Below, piece after piece: positions 24,709 through 34,633 of a DNA stretch of 64,000 bases; position 1 is the stretch's first letter; every line of letters starts with the position of its first letter. The position numbers and the translations under genes were made by a program. Under the pieces are notes generated by a model, which did not search any database, had not been told where the DNA came from, and saw only the letters and a program-made list of their open reading frames with translations. The DNA is from JACPDI01 sp035463475 (GTDB lineage: Bacteria; Acidobacteriota; Vicinamibacteria; Vicinamibacterales; 2-12-FULL-66-21), in the NCBI GenBank assembly GCA_035463475.1, contig DATHTE010000051.1:124001-188000 (forward strand), in the 5' to 3' direction.

Positions 24709-25299
24709 GTGTCGGCACGAGCTCTGAAAACCATCGTCGCCGTTCTGGCGCCGGCGCCTCTGGTGTACCTCGTCTACCTGACGCTTGCCGGCCACCTGGG
24801 CGTCAACCCGATCGAGACTGTCACCCTCTTCACGGGCCGGTGGACACTGCGACTGCTGCTCGTCACGCTGGCGGTCACGCCCGTGCGACGCCTGTTCAAG
24901 TGGAACGCGATCATCAGCGTGCGCCGCATGCTTGGTCTGTTCACGTTCTTCTACGCGTGCATCCATCTCTCGATCTACGTCGCGATCGACCAGTTTTTCG
25001 CCTGGGATGTCGTCGTCGAAGACATCACGAAGCGGCCCTTTATCATGGCCGGAATGGGCGCGTTCCTGCTGATGCTCCCGCTGGCGCTCACGTCAACTCA
25101 GGCGTCGATCCGGCGGCTCGGCCGGCGCTGGGCGCAGCTCCACATGCTGATCTATCCAGCGGCTGTGCTCGGCGTCGTGCACTTTGTCTGGAAGGTAAAG
25201 TCCGATCTTCGCTCACCGATGCGGTATGCGCTGGTTCTCGCGCTCCTGCTGGGATTCCGCGTCGCGTGGAACGCACGCAAACGGCTTTCTCGCGCCTGA
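24709..25299 (+). CDS. msrQ: MsrQ, heme-binding membrane subunit of the MsrPQ system (YedZ)
   Basis: The 196-residue integral membrane protein of the ferric-reductase-like family passes electrons from the quinone pool or flavin to MsrP. About six hydrophobic helices are visible. The conserved TGRWTLRLLLVTLAVTPVRR comes first, then RRMLGLFTFFYACIHLSIYV with a heme-ligand histidine, and RRWAQLHMLIYPAAVLGVVHF with two more histidines. These are diagnostic for YedZ. The frame is open further upstream, but that part lies in the structured element. I chose GTG 24709, with GGGGGATA just before it. The gene ends ten bases before the sigma-54-like box of the next gene. Confidence 0.88.
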   Translation: MSARALKTIVAVLAPAPLVYLVYLTLAGHLGVNPIETVTLFTGRWTLRLLLVTLAVTPVRRLFKWNAIISVRRMLGLFTFFYACIHLSIYVAIDQFFAWDVVVEDITKRPFIMAGMGAFLLMLPLALTSTQASIRRLGRRWAQLHMLIYPAAVLGVVHFVWKVKSDLRSPMRYALVLALLLGFRVAWNARKRLSRA

Positions 25300-25308
25300 C
25301 CACAGCCG

Positions 25309-25324
25309 TGGCACGACACTTGAT
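25309..25324 (+). promoter_or_regulatory. Sigma-54-type promoter of the second beta-helix gene
   Basis: TGGCACG-ACAC-TTGAT matches the consensus at every -24 base with correct spacing; the -12 GC reads GA, as in the box at 19011-19026, and both continue as TTGATGC. Transcription would begin near 25335, only about 4 bases before the ATG at 25339, which would make the message almost leaderless and is the main weakness of this call. Confidence 0.5.
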
Positions 25325-25338
25325 GCGCTGTGGGGTCG

Positions 25339-26988
25339 ATGCTTCTGTTGAGGTTTGGCGGGGGGTGTCTGTCCGCGCTCGTGCTTGTCGCGGCGAGCGC
25401 GGCCGAGGCCGGCATCGACAGGAGGGTTCCGCCGGGGGGCGACCTGCAACAGGCGCTCAACGAGGCGCGGAGCGGCGACCGGATCCTCCTGGAGCCCGGA
25501 GCGACATACGTCGGCAATTTTGTCCTGCCCGTTCGCGACGGCACAGAGTTCATTGTCGTCACGACCGATCCCGCCGCGCCGGACCTGCCGGCGCCTGGCA
25601 CGCGCGTCGGGCCGGAACACTCCGGCCGTCTCGCCCGGATCCAGTCACCCAACGCCGACCCGGCGCTCCGCACGGCGCCGCGGGCGCACCACTGGCGCCT
25701 CCAGCTCGTCGAGTTCCAGGGCGCGAGCAGTTCCGACGTCATCCTGCTCGGCGATGGTGGCTCGGCCCAACGCAGCGCGGCCGACGTCCCGTATGACCTT
25801 GTCATCGACCGCTGCTACATCCACGGCGATTCGGCCCTGCTCACCAAGCGCGGCATTGCGCTGAACAGCGCGCGCACGACGATCGTCGGCTCCTACATTT
25901 CTGAGATCGCGAGGCCCGGACAGGACTCGCAGGCGATTGCCGGCTGGAACGGGCCGGGGCCCTTCCTGATCGAGAACAATTACCTCGAGGCCGCGGCAGA
26001 GAACTTCCTCCTCGGAGGGGCCGTGCCCGCCATCAGCGGGCTCGTTCCATCCGACGTGACGTTCCGGCGCAACCACGTCCGGAAACCGCTCGCGTGGCGC
26101 GAGCGAAAACTGAACGTGAAGAACCTTTTCGAGCTGAAAAACGCGCGCCGCGTGCTCGTGGAGTTCAATCTGTTCGAGTACAACTGGGAGGCCGGGCAGA
26201 GCGGCTTCGCGATCGTCCTGACCCCGCGCGGCGAGCGCGGTCGCGCGCCGTGGGCGACCGTCGAGGACGTCACCTTCAGGTACAACGTCGTCCGGCACAC
26301 CGCGAGCGCGGTCAACCTGCTCGGGCGGGACGACGAGGGGCCGAGCGGGCAACTGCGGCGCCTCAAGATCGTCCACAACCTCTTTTACGACGTGAACGAT
26401 GACCGATGGGGGGGCGCGGGCATGTTCCTCCAGGTCGGCGACGGCCCGGCGGACATCGTCGTCGAGCACAACACCGTGCTTCACACCGGCACCGTCGTGT
26501 CCGCGTACGGCGGGTCGAGGAGCAACCCGCTGCCTATTGTCAATTTCGTGTACCGCGACAATCTTGCCCGGCACAACCGCTACGGCGTTCACGGCGCCTC
26601 CCGCGCCGTCGGGAACGACACGCTGGATGTGTTCTTTCCCGCCGCGGTGTTCATCGGGAACGTTCTCGCGGGGGGCAAGGCATCGCTGTATCCGCCGGAC
26701 AACTTCTTTCCCAGTGTCGAGGAGTTCGAGCAGCAGTTCATGGACACGTCGGATGGGAACTTCCAGCTGAAGCGCGACAGCAGTTTCCGCGCCCGCGCCT
26801 CGGACGGAGGGGACCTTGGTGCTGACGTTGAGAAGATCCGCTCGGGGGCTCCCGAGGAGGCAAAGGGCCGCGACCGCGATCGCGGCCCGCGCCGCCGCGT
26901 GCCGGGGTCGCCAGGCGCCATGGCGCCGGCGGCGGTCGCGCTGGTTGCCGGCGCGGCCCTGCTCGCACGCGCGGCCCGGGCTTTCTGA
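25339..26988 (+). CDS. Secreted right-handed beta-helix protein with C-terminal membrane helix
   Basis: This 549-residue protein is a paralogue of the one at 20787-22709. It has a signal peptide (MLLLRFGGGCLSALVLVAAS), GGDLQQALNEARSGDRILLEPG and the same ladder of motifs (GQDSQAIAGWNGPGPFLIEN, NFLLGGAVPAISGLVPSDV, LFELKNARRVLVEFNLFEYN, NWEAGQSGF). It lacks the fibronectin-like insert. Unlike its paralogue it ends with a charged segment and a hydrophobic helix (MAPAAVALVAGAALLARAA) plus a short tail, a layout that could be a non-canonical sorting signal or a simple anchor. The coding end contains a perfect 9-bp hairpin (26865-26888). The product probably binds, cleaves or epimerises the exopolysaccharide; no active site can be named. 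Confidence 0.85.
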   Translation: MLLLRFGGGCLSALVLVAASAAEAGIDRRVPPGGDLQQALNEARSGDRILLEPGATYVGNFVLPVRDGTEFIVVTTDPAAPDLPAPGTRVGPEHSGRLARIQSPNADPALRTAPRAHHWRLQLVEFQGASSSDVILLGDGGSAQRSAADVPYDLVIDRCYIHGDSALLTKRGIALNSARTTIVGSYISEIARPGQDSQAIAGWNGPGPFLIENNYLEAAAENFLLGGAVPAISGLVPSDVTFRRNHVRKPLAWRERKLNVKNLFELKNARRVLVEFNLFEYNWEAGQSGFAIVLTPRGERGRAPWATVEDVTFRYNVVRHTASAVNLLGRDDEGPSGQLRRLKIVHNLFYDVNDDRWGGAGMFLQVGDGPADIVVEHNTVLHTGTVVSAYGGSRSNPLPIVNFVYRDNLARHNRYGVHGASRAVGNDTLDVFFPAAVFIGNVLAGGKASLYPPDNFFPSVEEFEQQFMDTSDGNFQLKRDSSFRARASDGGDLGADVEKIRSGAPEEAKGRDRDRGPRRRVPGSPGAMAPAAVALVAGAALLARAARAF

Positions 26989-26990
26989 TA

Positions 26991-27045
26991 CCTGAACCCC
27001 CTAAACCCTGAACCTAAGCCCCCTAACCCTGAGCCCTGAACCCTG
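26991..27045. repeat. Degenerate CCCTGAACC/CCCTAAACC tandem repeat
   Basis: About seven imperfect units of CCTAAACCC or CCTGAACCC follow the beta-helix stop. The same word family appears at the end of hisS (42075-42094), where it is translated as LNLKPEP. It looks like an intergenic low-complexity repeat rather than a functional site. The rest of the gap to 27165 shows nothing beyond the ribosome-binding site GGGGAGG (27156-27162). Confidence 0.6.
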
Positions 27046-27165
27046 CCCGGACGCCCGTTGGGGTGTGCGCGGCGCCCATTCACCCCCCGGATCCGCCCAA
27101 ACGGCCGAAAGATGCGCACAATTGCGCGGAGCTCCCAGTATTCTGGGGCCAGCCTGGGGAGGCCT

Positions 27166-29256
<2,091 letters not shown>

Positions 29257-29298
29257 GTCGGGCGGCTCCGCATCTCGCATTCGTGGGCTCGGGTAAAC

Positions 29299-29338
29299 TA
29301 GGCCGGCCGGGGGTCACCCCCGCCGGCCTTTGTTCTTG
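29299..29338 (+). terminator. Rho-independent terminator after the radical SAM gene
   Basis: GGCCGGCC-GGGGGT (29301-29314) pairs with ACCCCC-GCCGGCC (29316-29328) around a minimal loop, allowing one bulged C, and is followed by TTTGTTCTTG. It is the clearest intrinsic terminator in the window and marks the end of a monocistronic unit. Confidence 0.78.
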
Positions 29339-29389
29339 TACGGCAGGCCCGGGTCAGGGCAGGGCCTGCGCTGCACCTGTGGAGCCCGT

Positions 29390-29680
29390 ATGGGCGGCGA
29401 AGCCATCATCGCGAAGCAGAACCGTTACATGCGGAAGTTCCGTGAACGCCGCGCCGTTTCCGGGGACAGCGCGGTGACCCTGGCGGAGCTCGGCCAGCGC
29501 GATTCCTGGGTGTTCCGCGGCCTCGTCAAACGCGGCGTCATCCACAATGCCGGAGCGGACCGGTTCTACCTGGATCAACAGGCCGCGGACGCGTTCGTCG
29601 AGCGGCGGCGCCAGGTGTTCGTGTGGTCGCTCGCCGCGCTGGTGATCGTCGCCCTCGTCATCGCGCTCGCGGCAAGGTGA
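29390..29680 (+). CDS. Small single-pass membrane protein, unknown
   Basis: The 96-residue protein has a soluble N-terminal part (KQNRYMRKFRERRAVSGDSA, then VTLAELGQRDSWVFRGLVKR). That part looks like a compact helix-turn-helix or helical bundle ending in GADRFYLDQQAAD. A basic patch and one C-terminal helix (VFVWSLAALVIVALVIALAA) follow. The orientation would be N-in with a tail anchor. No function is recognised. The ATG at 29390 overlaps no other gene; an in-frame ATG at 29330 lies inside the preceding terminator and is unlikely. Confidence 0.62.
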   Translation: MGGEAIIAKQNRYMRKFRERRAVSGDSAVTLAELGQRDSWVFRGLVKRGVIHNAGADRFYLDQQAADAFVERRRQVFVWSLAALVIVALVIALAAR

Positions 29681-29722
29681 CTGGTTGCCTCGCGCTCGAC
29701 TCATGATCGGAGCGAACTTGAC

Positions 29723-30364
29723 ATGCGAATAGGCATCCTGGGCAGCGGCGTTGTTGGCCGCGCCCTCGGGACCGCGTTCGCCGCGTGCGGGCACGAGGTG
29801 AAGCTCGGGTCGCGCGACGCGAACAACCCCAAGGTCCGGGAGTGGGTCTCCAAGGGAGGGGTCCACGCTTCGGGCGGCACTTTCGAGGATGTCGCGAAGT
29901 TCGGCGACGTCATCGTCTTGGCGACGGCGTGGACCGGTACCGAGAACGCGCTGCGTCTCGCGGGCATCCAGAACCTTGGCCGCAAGGTCCTCATCGACGC
30001 CACCAACCCGCTCGACTTTTCAACCAACCCGCCGCGCCTGTCCGTCGGCTGGAACGACTCGGCCGGCGAGCAGGTCCAGCGCTGGGCGCCGACGGCTCGC
30101 GTCGTGAAGGCGTTCAACACGATCGGCAGCGCGCACATGTTTCGCCCCGATTTCCCGGGCGGTCCGCCGGACATGTTCATCTGCGGTAACGACGCGTCCG
30201 CGAAGGCCACCGTGTCGCAGATCCTCAACGAATTCGGCTGGGAGGTCATCGACCTGGGAGGCGTCGAGGCGGCCCGGTATCTCGAGCCGCTCGCGATGGT
30301 GTGGATCGCGCACGGCGTCCGGTCGCAGTCGTGGAACCATGCGTTCCGGCTCCTCAGGAAGTAG
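29723..30364 (+). CDS. NADPH:F420 oxidoreductase-like (NADP-binding) protein
   Basis: The 213-residue Rossmann protein begins MRIGILGSGVVGRALG, the dinucleotide-binding GxGxxG. It continues with VKLGSRDANNPK (basic residues typical of NADP preference), GDVIVLATAW, KVLIDATNPLDF and RVVKAFNTIGSAHM. This pattern belongs to the Npd/F420-dependent NADP reductase family (also annotated NAD(P)-binding DUF/F420_oxidored). Many bacterial members act without F420, so the cofactor here is undecided. It is preceded by a 42-base gap and followed by the htrA-like gene after 11 bases, suggesting co-transcription, though no functional link is evident. Confidence 0.8.
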   Translation: MRIGILGSGVVGRALGTAFAACGHEVKLGSRDANNPKVREWVSKGGVHASGGTFEDVAKFGDVIVLATAWTGTENALRLAGIQNLGRKVLIDATNPLDFSTNPPRLSVGWNDSAGEQVQRWAPTARVVKAFNTIGSAHMFRPDFPGGPPDMFICGNDASAKATVSQILNEFGWEVIDLGGVEAARYLEPLAMVWIAHGVRSQSWNHAFRLLRK

Positions 30365-30375
30365 GCGCCGCACCA

Positions 30376-31788
30376 ATGCATCGCCGTGGTCTCGTCGTGG
30401 TCGCCCTCCTGTCGGTCGCGGCGTCCCCTCCCGCGCTCGCGCAGGAGGCGCCGTCGCTCGCCAGTCTCAGCCGGTCACTCCAGCAACTCGCCGACAAAGT
30501 GAGCCCGTCGGTCGTGCAGATCTTCGCGGCGGCCTATGCGCTTCCGGATGACGAAAGCGACCGCGGGTCGCTGCTGACGACGCAGCGGACGGCGGGGTCG
30601 GGAGTGATCCTGGATCCCGACGGCTACATCGTCACCAATGCGCACGTGGTGAGCGGCGCGATCCGCGTGCAGGTCGAGATCCCGGTGCGCAGTGGCGGCG
30701 GTGCCGGCCCGCCTGGGCGATCCGTGCTCAGGCCCCGTGGCCGCGTCGTGGGTGCGCAGGTGGTCGCGATCGACGAGGAAACCGACCTGGCGGTCCTGAA
30801 AGTGGAGGAGAAGGGGCTGCCCGCGCTGCCGATCGGCGACTCGGACACGCTCAGGCCGGGTCAGCTGGTGATGGCGTTCGGCAGCCCGCTGGGGCTGGAG
30901 GCGTCGGTGTCGATGGGGGTGGTCAGCGCGGTGGCGCGCCAGCTCGAGCCCGAGGACCCGATGATCTACATCCAGACCGACGCGCCCATCAACCCGGGCA
31001 GCAGCGGCGGACCGCTCGTGGACGCCGATGGCCGGCTCGTGGGGATCAACACGCTCATCTACTCGCAGTCGGGCGGGAACGAGGGCATCGGCTTCGCGGC
31101 GCCGAGCAACATCGTCCGCAACGTGTTCGACCAGGTGCGCGCCACGGGGCGTGTACGGCGCGGCGAGATCGGCGTGCTCGCCCAGACGATCACGCCGCTG
31201 ATGGCGCGCGGGCTGGCGCTGCCGCAGGACTGGGGCGTCATCATCGCCGACGTCGATCCCGATGGCCCCGGCGCACGCGCGGGGGTGCAGACCGGCGACA
31301 TCGTCCTCTCGCTCGACGGGAAGGTGATGGAGAACGGGCGCCAGTTCCGGGTGAACTTCTACGCGAGAGGTGTCGGATCGACGGTGACGCTGCAGCTGCT
31401 TCGCGGCGAACGCCGCCTCACGGTGCGCGTGCCGGTCGCCGAGCGCGCCGACGACCCGATGCGCTTTGCCGCGCTCGTCCGGCCCGAGGAACACCTCGTG
31501 CCGAGGCTCGGGCTCCTCGGCCTGAACCTCGACGAGCGGATCGCGCAAATGCTGCCGGAGCTGTTGAAGAACGACGGCGTGGTGGTCGCGGCAATCGCTG
31601 CCGACGCGCCCGTGTCGCGGCAGGGTGCGCTGCGCCCCGGAGACGTCATACACGCGCTCAACGGCCGGCCGGTGGCGAGCCTGTCAGACCTGCGCGCCGC
31701 GCTGGCGGCGCTGAAGCCGGGCGACGCGGCCGTGCTGCAGGTCGAGCGGGATGGGAGATTGATGTTCCTGGCGTTTGCGATTGAATAA
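30376..31788 (+). CDS. HtrA/DegP-family periplasmic serine protease with two PDZ domains
   Basis: This 470-residue protein has a signal peptide (MHRRGLVVVALLSVAASPPALA) and a trypsin-like domain. The catalytic triad is His90 (TNAHVV), Asp137 (EETDLAVL) and Ser210 (NPGSSGGP). Two PDZ domains follow (about 275-375, with GVIIADVDPDGPGARAG, and about 385-470, with LRPGDVIHALNGRPV). It should degrade or refold damaged envelope proteins. Both triad and PDZ carboxylate loops look intact. The ATG at 30376 lies 11 bases after the previous stop. A REP-like palindrome follows the stop directly and separates this gene from the convergent methyltransferase. Confidence 0.93.
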   Translation: MHRRGLVVVALLSVAASPPALAQEAPSLASLSRSLQQLADKVSPSVVQIFAAAYALPDDESDRGSLLTTQRTAGSGVILDPDGYIVTNAHVVSGAIRVQVEIPVRSGGGAGPPGRSVLRPRGRVVGAQVVAIDEETDLAVLKVEEKGLPALPIGDSDTLRPGQLVMAFGSPLGLEASVSMGVVSAVARQLEPEDPMIYIQTDAPINPGSSGGPLVDADGRLVGINTLIYSQSGGNEGIGFAAPSNIVRNVFDQVRATGRVRRGEIGVLAQTITPLMARGLALPQDWGVIIADVDPDGPGARAGVQTGDIVLSLDGKVMENGRQFRVNFYARGVGSTVTLQLLRGERRLTVRVPVAERADDPMRFAALVRPEEHLVPRLGLLGLNLDERIAQMLPELLKNDGVVVAAIAADAPVSRQGALRPGDVIHALNGRPVASLSDLRAALAALKPGDAAVLQVERDGRLMFLAFAIE

Positions 31789-31840
31789 GGGGGACAGTCA
31801 CGCTTATCTCACGGACCGGTGACAAGTGTGACTGTCCCCG
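31789..31840. repeat. REP-like palindrome, GGGGACAGTCAC type, copy 3
   Basis: GGGGGACAGTCAC (31789-31801) and GTGTGACTGTCCCC (31826-31839) are inverted arms around CGCTTATCTCACGGACCGGTGACAA-type spacer. It fills the whole space between two convergent gene ends and could act as a bidirectional transcription stop. Confidence 0.7.
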
Positions 31841-31843
31841 TCG

Positions 31844-32629
31844 TCACTTCTGCAGATCGATCACGCGGATCGCCGCGTAGGTCTCGAGGAACGGAAAGCG
31901 ATCGAGCGCGCGGCGGTCACTGCGGTATGCGGCGCGCCGCCGATCCTCGGAGACCGGCAGCACGTGCGCCAGGCGGACGTGCGGCAGCGAGAACGCGCGC
32001 GACCGCATGCGGCTGAACCGCCGGCCGAATCCGGTCAACTCCGCGTCGGTGAGCGGGCGCTCGAAGGGAGATACGTCGGGCGCCCGGTACGGAATCAGCC
32101 GCCTGGCGGCGCGCATGACGCGCGAGTTGCGCACCGGTTCCTGGAAGATCGCCCGGCCGCCCGGCCGCAGCACGCGGTGCGTTTCTCTCGAGGCAAGATC
32201 CAGGTCCAGATGGTGGAGGATCGCGGCGCCGAAGACGACGTCCACGCTGCCGTCAGGCACCGGGAGATCGTGCGCGCTGCAGACCATGAATCGCACGGCA
32301 TGCCCCAGGCGGTTCGCGGCGAGCCGTTCGGCCGCGATGCGCACGAGCGACTCCGAGATATCGAAGGCATACACGCGTGCCCCGCGGTGCGCGAGCATCA
32401 GGGAGTTCATCCCGGAACCGCAGCCGAAATCGACCACCACCTTGCCGCGCGCGTCCCCAAGCAGGTGGAACGCGTACTCGAGGGGGTACGGGGTGTCCGC
32501 CGGCGGATTCAGGTACCGACGGACGTTCTTCTCGCTCGTGACGAGCGACCCGGTACGGGTGTGGGTCGCCTCGAACGTGCTGCGGACGATTTCCGCCTTT
32601 TCCCGCTCGCGAAGCACGGCTTGTGACAT
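31844..32629 (-). CDS. Class I SAM-dependent methyltransferase
   Basis: The 261-residue protein has the Rossmann-type methyltransferase core. VVVDFGCGSGMNSLMLAHRG is motif I, VYAFDISESLVRIA the acidic ribose-binding strand, FMVCSAHDLPVPDGSVDVV motifs II-III, and VLRPGGRAIFQEP motif post-III. The substrate is unknown; the ILHHLDLDLASRETHRVL region resembles small-molecule or lipid methyltransferases of the Methyltransf_11 group. The C-terminal 80 residues are arginine-rich and may bind membrane or nucleic acid. The ATG at 32629 has GAGGTAAG 7 bases upstream. It is monocistronic, on the opposite strand to its left neighbour. Confidence 0.85.
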   Translation of the reverse strand: MSQAVLREREKAEIVRSTFEATHTRTGSLVTSEKNVRRYLNPPADTPYPLEYAFHLLGDARGKVVVDFGCGSGMNSLMLAHRGARVYAFDISESLVRIAAERLAANRLGHAVRFMVCSAHDLPVPDGSVDVVFGAAILHHLDLDLASRETHRVLRPGGRAIFQEPVRNSRVMRAARRLIPYRAPDVSPFERPLTDAELTGFGRRFSRMRSRAFSLPHVRLAHVLPVSEDRRRAAYRSDRRALDRFPFLETYAAIRVIDLQK

Positions 32630-32716
32630 CGGCTCTTACCTCATCCCTGAGCCGTGACACGGATGCAACGGCAGTGCCGGCTCAACGCCGACCGTCGAGC
32701 GCGACGATCTCCCTAA

Positions 32717-32810
32717 TCAGCCCCTCAACTGCCGCCCGGTCAGGTGGAGGAACACCTGCTCGAGCGTCGGGCGCTCCACGTGAAATCCTCTGAGCGCGCC
32801 CCCTCGCGTC
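32717..32810 (-). pseudogene. Remnant of an ABC transporter ATPase gene (3' end only)
   Basis: Reading leftwards to a TGA at 32717-32719, the last codons give GFHVERPTLEQVFLHLTGRQ and then LRG-stop. This is the characteristic C-terminus of DrrA/CcmA-type ABC ATPases. Upstream of about 32810 the similarity ends and no start or Walker motifs exist, so only about 25-30 codons survive. It lies 120 bases from the intact permease gene, separated by a REP-like element. An older exporter gene probably decayed here. The rest of the 32630-32929 gap has no gene. Confidence 0.52.
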
Positions 32811-32874
32811 GCCATCGTGGATCGGGGCCGCGTGCTGGCGCTGGGCGGCGGGAGCAGGTTCAGGCGCCGCTTCA

Positions 32875-32927
32875 GGGACAGTCACCGTTAATCCCATTTT
32901 GGGAAGAACGGGGACTGTCCCCGTTTC
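32875..32927. repeat. REP-like palindromes, GGGGACTGTCCCC type, copy 4
   Basis: AGGGACAGTCACCGTTAATC is followed by CCC-ATTTT-GGG and then AACGGGGACTGTCCCCGTTT, the last an almost perfect palindrome, ending at the stop codon of the ABC permease gene. The two palindromes in tandem resemble a BIME. Position and sequence match the copies at 20555 and 31789. Confidence 0.66.
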
Positions 32928-32929
32928 GG

Positions 32930-33727
32930 CTAGAGGTCGCGGCGGGAGTACGCAAGAACCGCCAGCGCGCAGAAGGCCACGCCGGCGGCGGCGAGGGTCA
33001 GCACGTCGGTGCCCCACCGCGTACCCAGCCCGGAGACAATCCCGAGCGGCTGGAAGTAGTGGAACGGGGAGATCGGCCCGTACGGCCGCGCGCGAGGCCA
33101 GACGTCCGCGAGCAACGTCAGCAAGTACAGCGCGAGCGCGACGATGCCGACGCTGCCGGCGGCGGCGCCGCGGCGCCGGCTGACGCTTGCCGCAAGCAGC
33201 GACAGCGCGCCCAGCGTCCACGCCACGGCCACCAGGTTCACGGCGAGCTTGACGAGCACACGCGCCGGCAGGCCTGCTCCTGGCGGCGCGGCCCACCTGA
33301 GGGCGAGCCAGGATGCCGTCACCATCATTGCAGCAATGCCGCAGGTTGTAATGGTCAGCATGAGCGCCGAGCGCGCAACCACGCACGCGCGGCGCACCGG
33401 CCGCGCGAGCACGAGATCGACCACGCCAGACTCGACGTCCGCGGCCGGCTCGCTGGCCACAATGATCGCCAGGCCAACGAAGACCATGATCACGACAGGA
33501 TGGAAGTAGCCGAACGCCACCATGCTGCCGAATGAGGAGAAGATCCCGCCCATCACTTGTTGCGCCATGGGCGGCAACAGCGCGAGGAACTGCGAGAAGC
33601 CTTTCTGCGCCCGTACGTAGGTCGCCGCGACGACGACGAGCACTTGGAACATGACGAGCACGGCCGCGAGGGCGACGAGCAGGCCGCGCGCGCGCGCGAA
33701 CGATCGACCGAGGAGCGCCAGCATCAT
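32930..33727 (-). CDS. ABC-2 type transporter permease
   Basis: The 265-residue membrane protein has six hydrophobic segments, starting with FARARGLLVALAAVLVMFQV. A periplasmic stretch includes LPPMAQQVMGGIFSSFGSMV and the inner helix AFGYFHPVVIMVFVGLAIIV, and GVVDLVLARPVRRACVVARS is a cytoplasmic coupling region typical of ABC-2 exporters. The ATG at 33727 overlaps the ATPase stop (ATGA), so subunits are coupled. The substrate is unknown; related pairs export drugs or lipids or act in lantibiotic immunity. Its stop abuts a REP element beyond which lies a decayed ATPase remnant. Confidence 0.86.
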   Translation of the reverse strand: MMLALLGRSFARARGLLVALAAVLVMFQVLVVVAATYVRAQKGFSQFLALLPPMAQQVMGGIFSSFGSMVAFGYFHPVVIMVFVGLAIIVASEPAADVESGVVDLVLARPVRRACVVARSALMLTITTCGIAAMMVTASWLALRWAAPPGAGLPARVLVKLAVNLVAVAWTLGALSLLAASVSRRRGAAAGSVGIVALALYLLTLLADVWPRARPYGPISPFHYFQPLGIVSGLGTRWGTDVLTLAAAGVAFCALAVLAYSRRDL

Positions 33728-34629
33728 CAGCGGCGCCCCTCGTAGAGGCCCAGGATGTAGTCCTCGAGCCGAAAGCTCTCCGCCTGGATGTCGGCCACCA
33801 TCGCCATGTCGAGGCGGGCGAGCAATGCCCCCAGCTCGCCTCGCACCTCGAGCCGCCACTCGTGATCCGACGCATCGAGCACGGTGACCCCGTCGAGCAC
33901 CGGAGGCGCGGCGGCGGCGGTCCGGAACGCGATCCGGACGCGGCGCGGGAACTCGCGACGGATCTCTTCGATGCTGGCCACCTTGACGAGCTGGCCGGCG
34001 GCCACGAGCGCGATCCGGTCGCACAGGCGCTCCACCTCGGAAAGCACGTGTGACGACAGGAAGATCGTGTGTCCCGCGGCGCGCAGTTCGCTCATCGTCT
34101 GGCAGAACGCCTCGATCATCAGCGGGTCGAGCCCCGCCGTGGGCTCGTCGAGCACCATCACCGGGGCGCGCCCCATCAGCGCCTGCACGAGACCGACCTT
34201 CTGCTTCATCCCGTGCGAGAGATACACGAACTTCCGATCGAGCAGCGGATCGGTCAGGTCGAAGCGGCGCTGCAGCGCGTCGATCCACGCGGGGTCCGGG
34301 GGTGACGGCTGCAGCGCGGCGAGAAAGGCCAGGAGCGCCCGCACCTGGATGTCGGGATAGACGGGCATCTCGCCCGGCAGGTATCCGACGCTGGCGCGCG
34401 CGCGCAGGCCGTCGCGCTGGCAATCGAAACCGTTCAGAAAGGCCCGACCGCGTGTCGGGCGGAGGAGGTCGAGCAGCAGCCGGATCGTGGTGGTCTTGCC
34501 CGCGCCATTCGCGCCGAGAAAGCCGAAGATCTCGCCGCGCGCAACCTCGAGGCTCACCCCCTCGAGCGCGCGCACGCGACCAAAGCGCTTCGTGAGGTCC
34601 TGGGTGCGGATGGCGGCGTCAGAGGGCAA
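33727..34629 (-). CDS. ABC transporter ATP-binding protein (DrrA/CcmA type)
   Basis: This 300-residue ATPase has Walker A FLGANGAGKTTTIR (about residues 34-47), a Q-loop, signature YLSHGMKQKVGLVQALMGR (LSHGM in place of LSGGQ), Walker B VMVLDEPTAGLDP and a switch histidine in TIFLSSHVLSEV. The C-terminal 80 residues form the usual extension ending near FRLEDYILGLYEGRR. It drives the adjacent ABC-2 permease. The signature variant SHGMKQ is common in this exporter subfamily. The start is 4 bases from the moaA stop, so the three genes moaA, ATPase and permease may be co-transcribed, without obvious functional link. Confidence 0.94.
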   Translation of the reverse strand: MPSDAAIRTQDLTKRFGRVRALEGVSLEVARGEIFGFLGANGAGKTTTIRLLLDLLRPTRGRAFLNGFDCQRDGLRARASVGYLPGEMPVYPDIQVRALLAFLAALQPSPPDPAWIDALQRRFDLTDPLLDRKFVYLSHGMKQKVGLVQALMGRAPVMVLDEPTAGLDPLMIEAFCQTMSELRAAGHTIFLSSHVLSEVERLCDRIALVAAGQLVKVASIEEIRREFPRRVRIAFRTAAAAPPVLDGVTVLDASDHEWRLEVRGELGALLARLDMAMVADIQAESFRLEDYILGLYEGRR

Positions 34630-34633
34630 GGCG

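Noticed and set aside
26991..27045. Telomere-like CCCTAAACCC repeat
   Set aside because: Units are imperfect, few and mixed with CCTGAACC; the same words occur inside hisS, so it is ordinary bacterial low-complexity repeat rather than a chromosome end.
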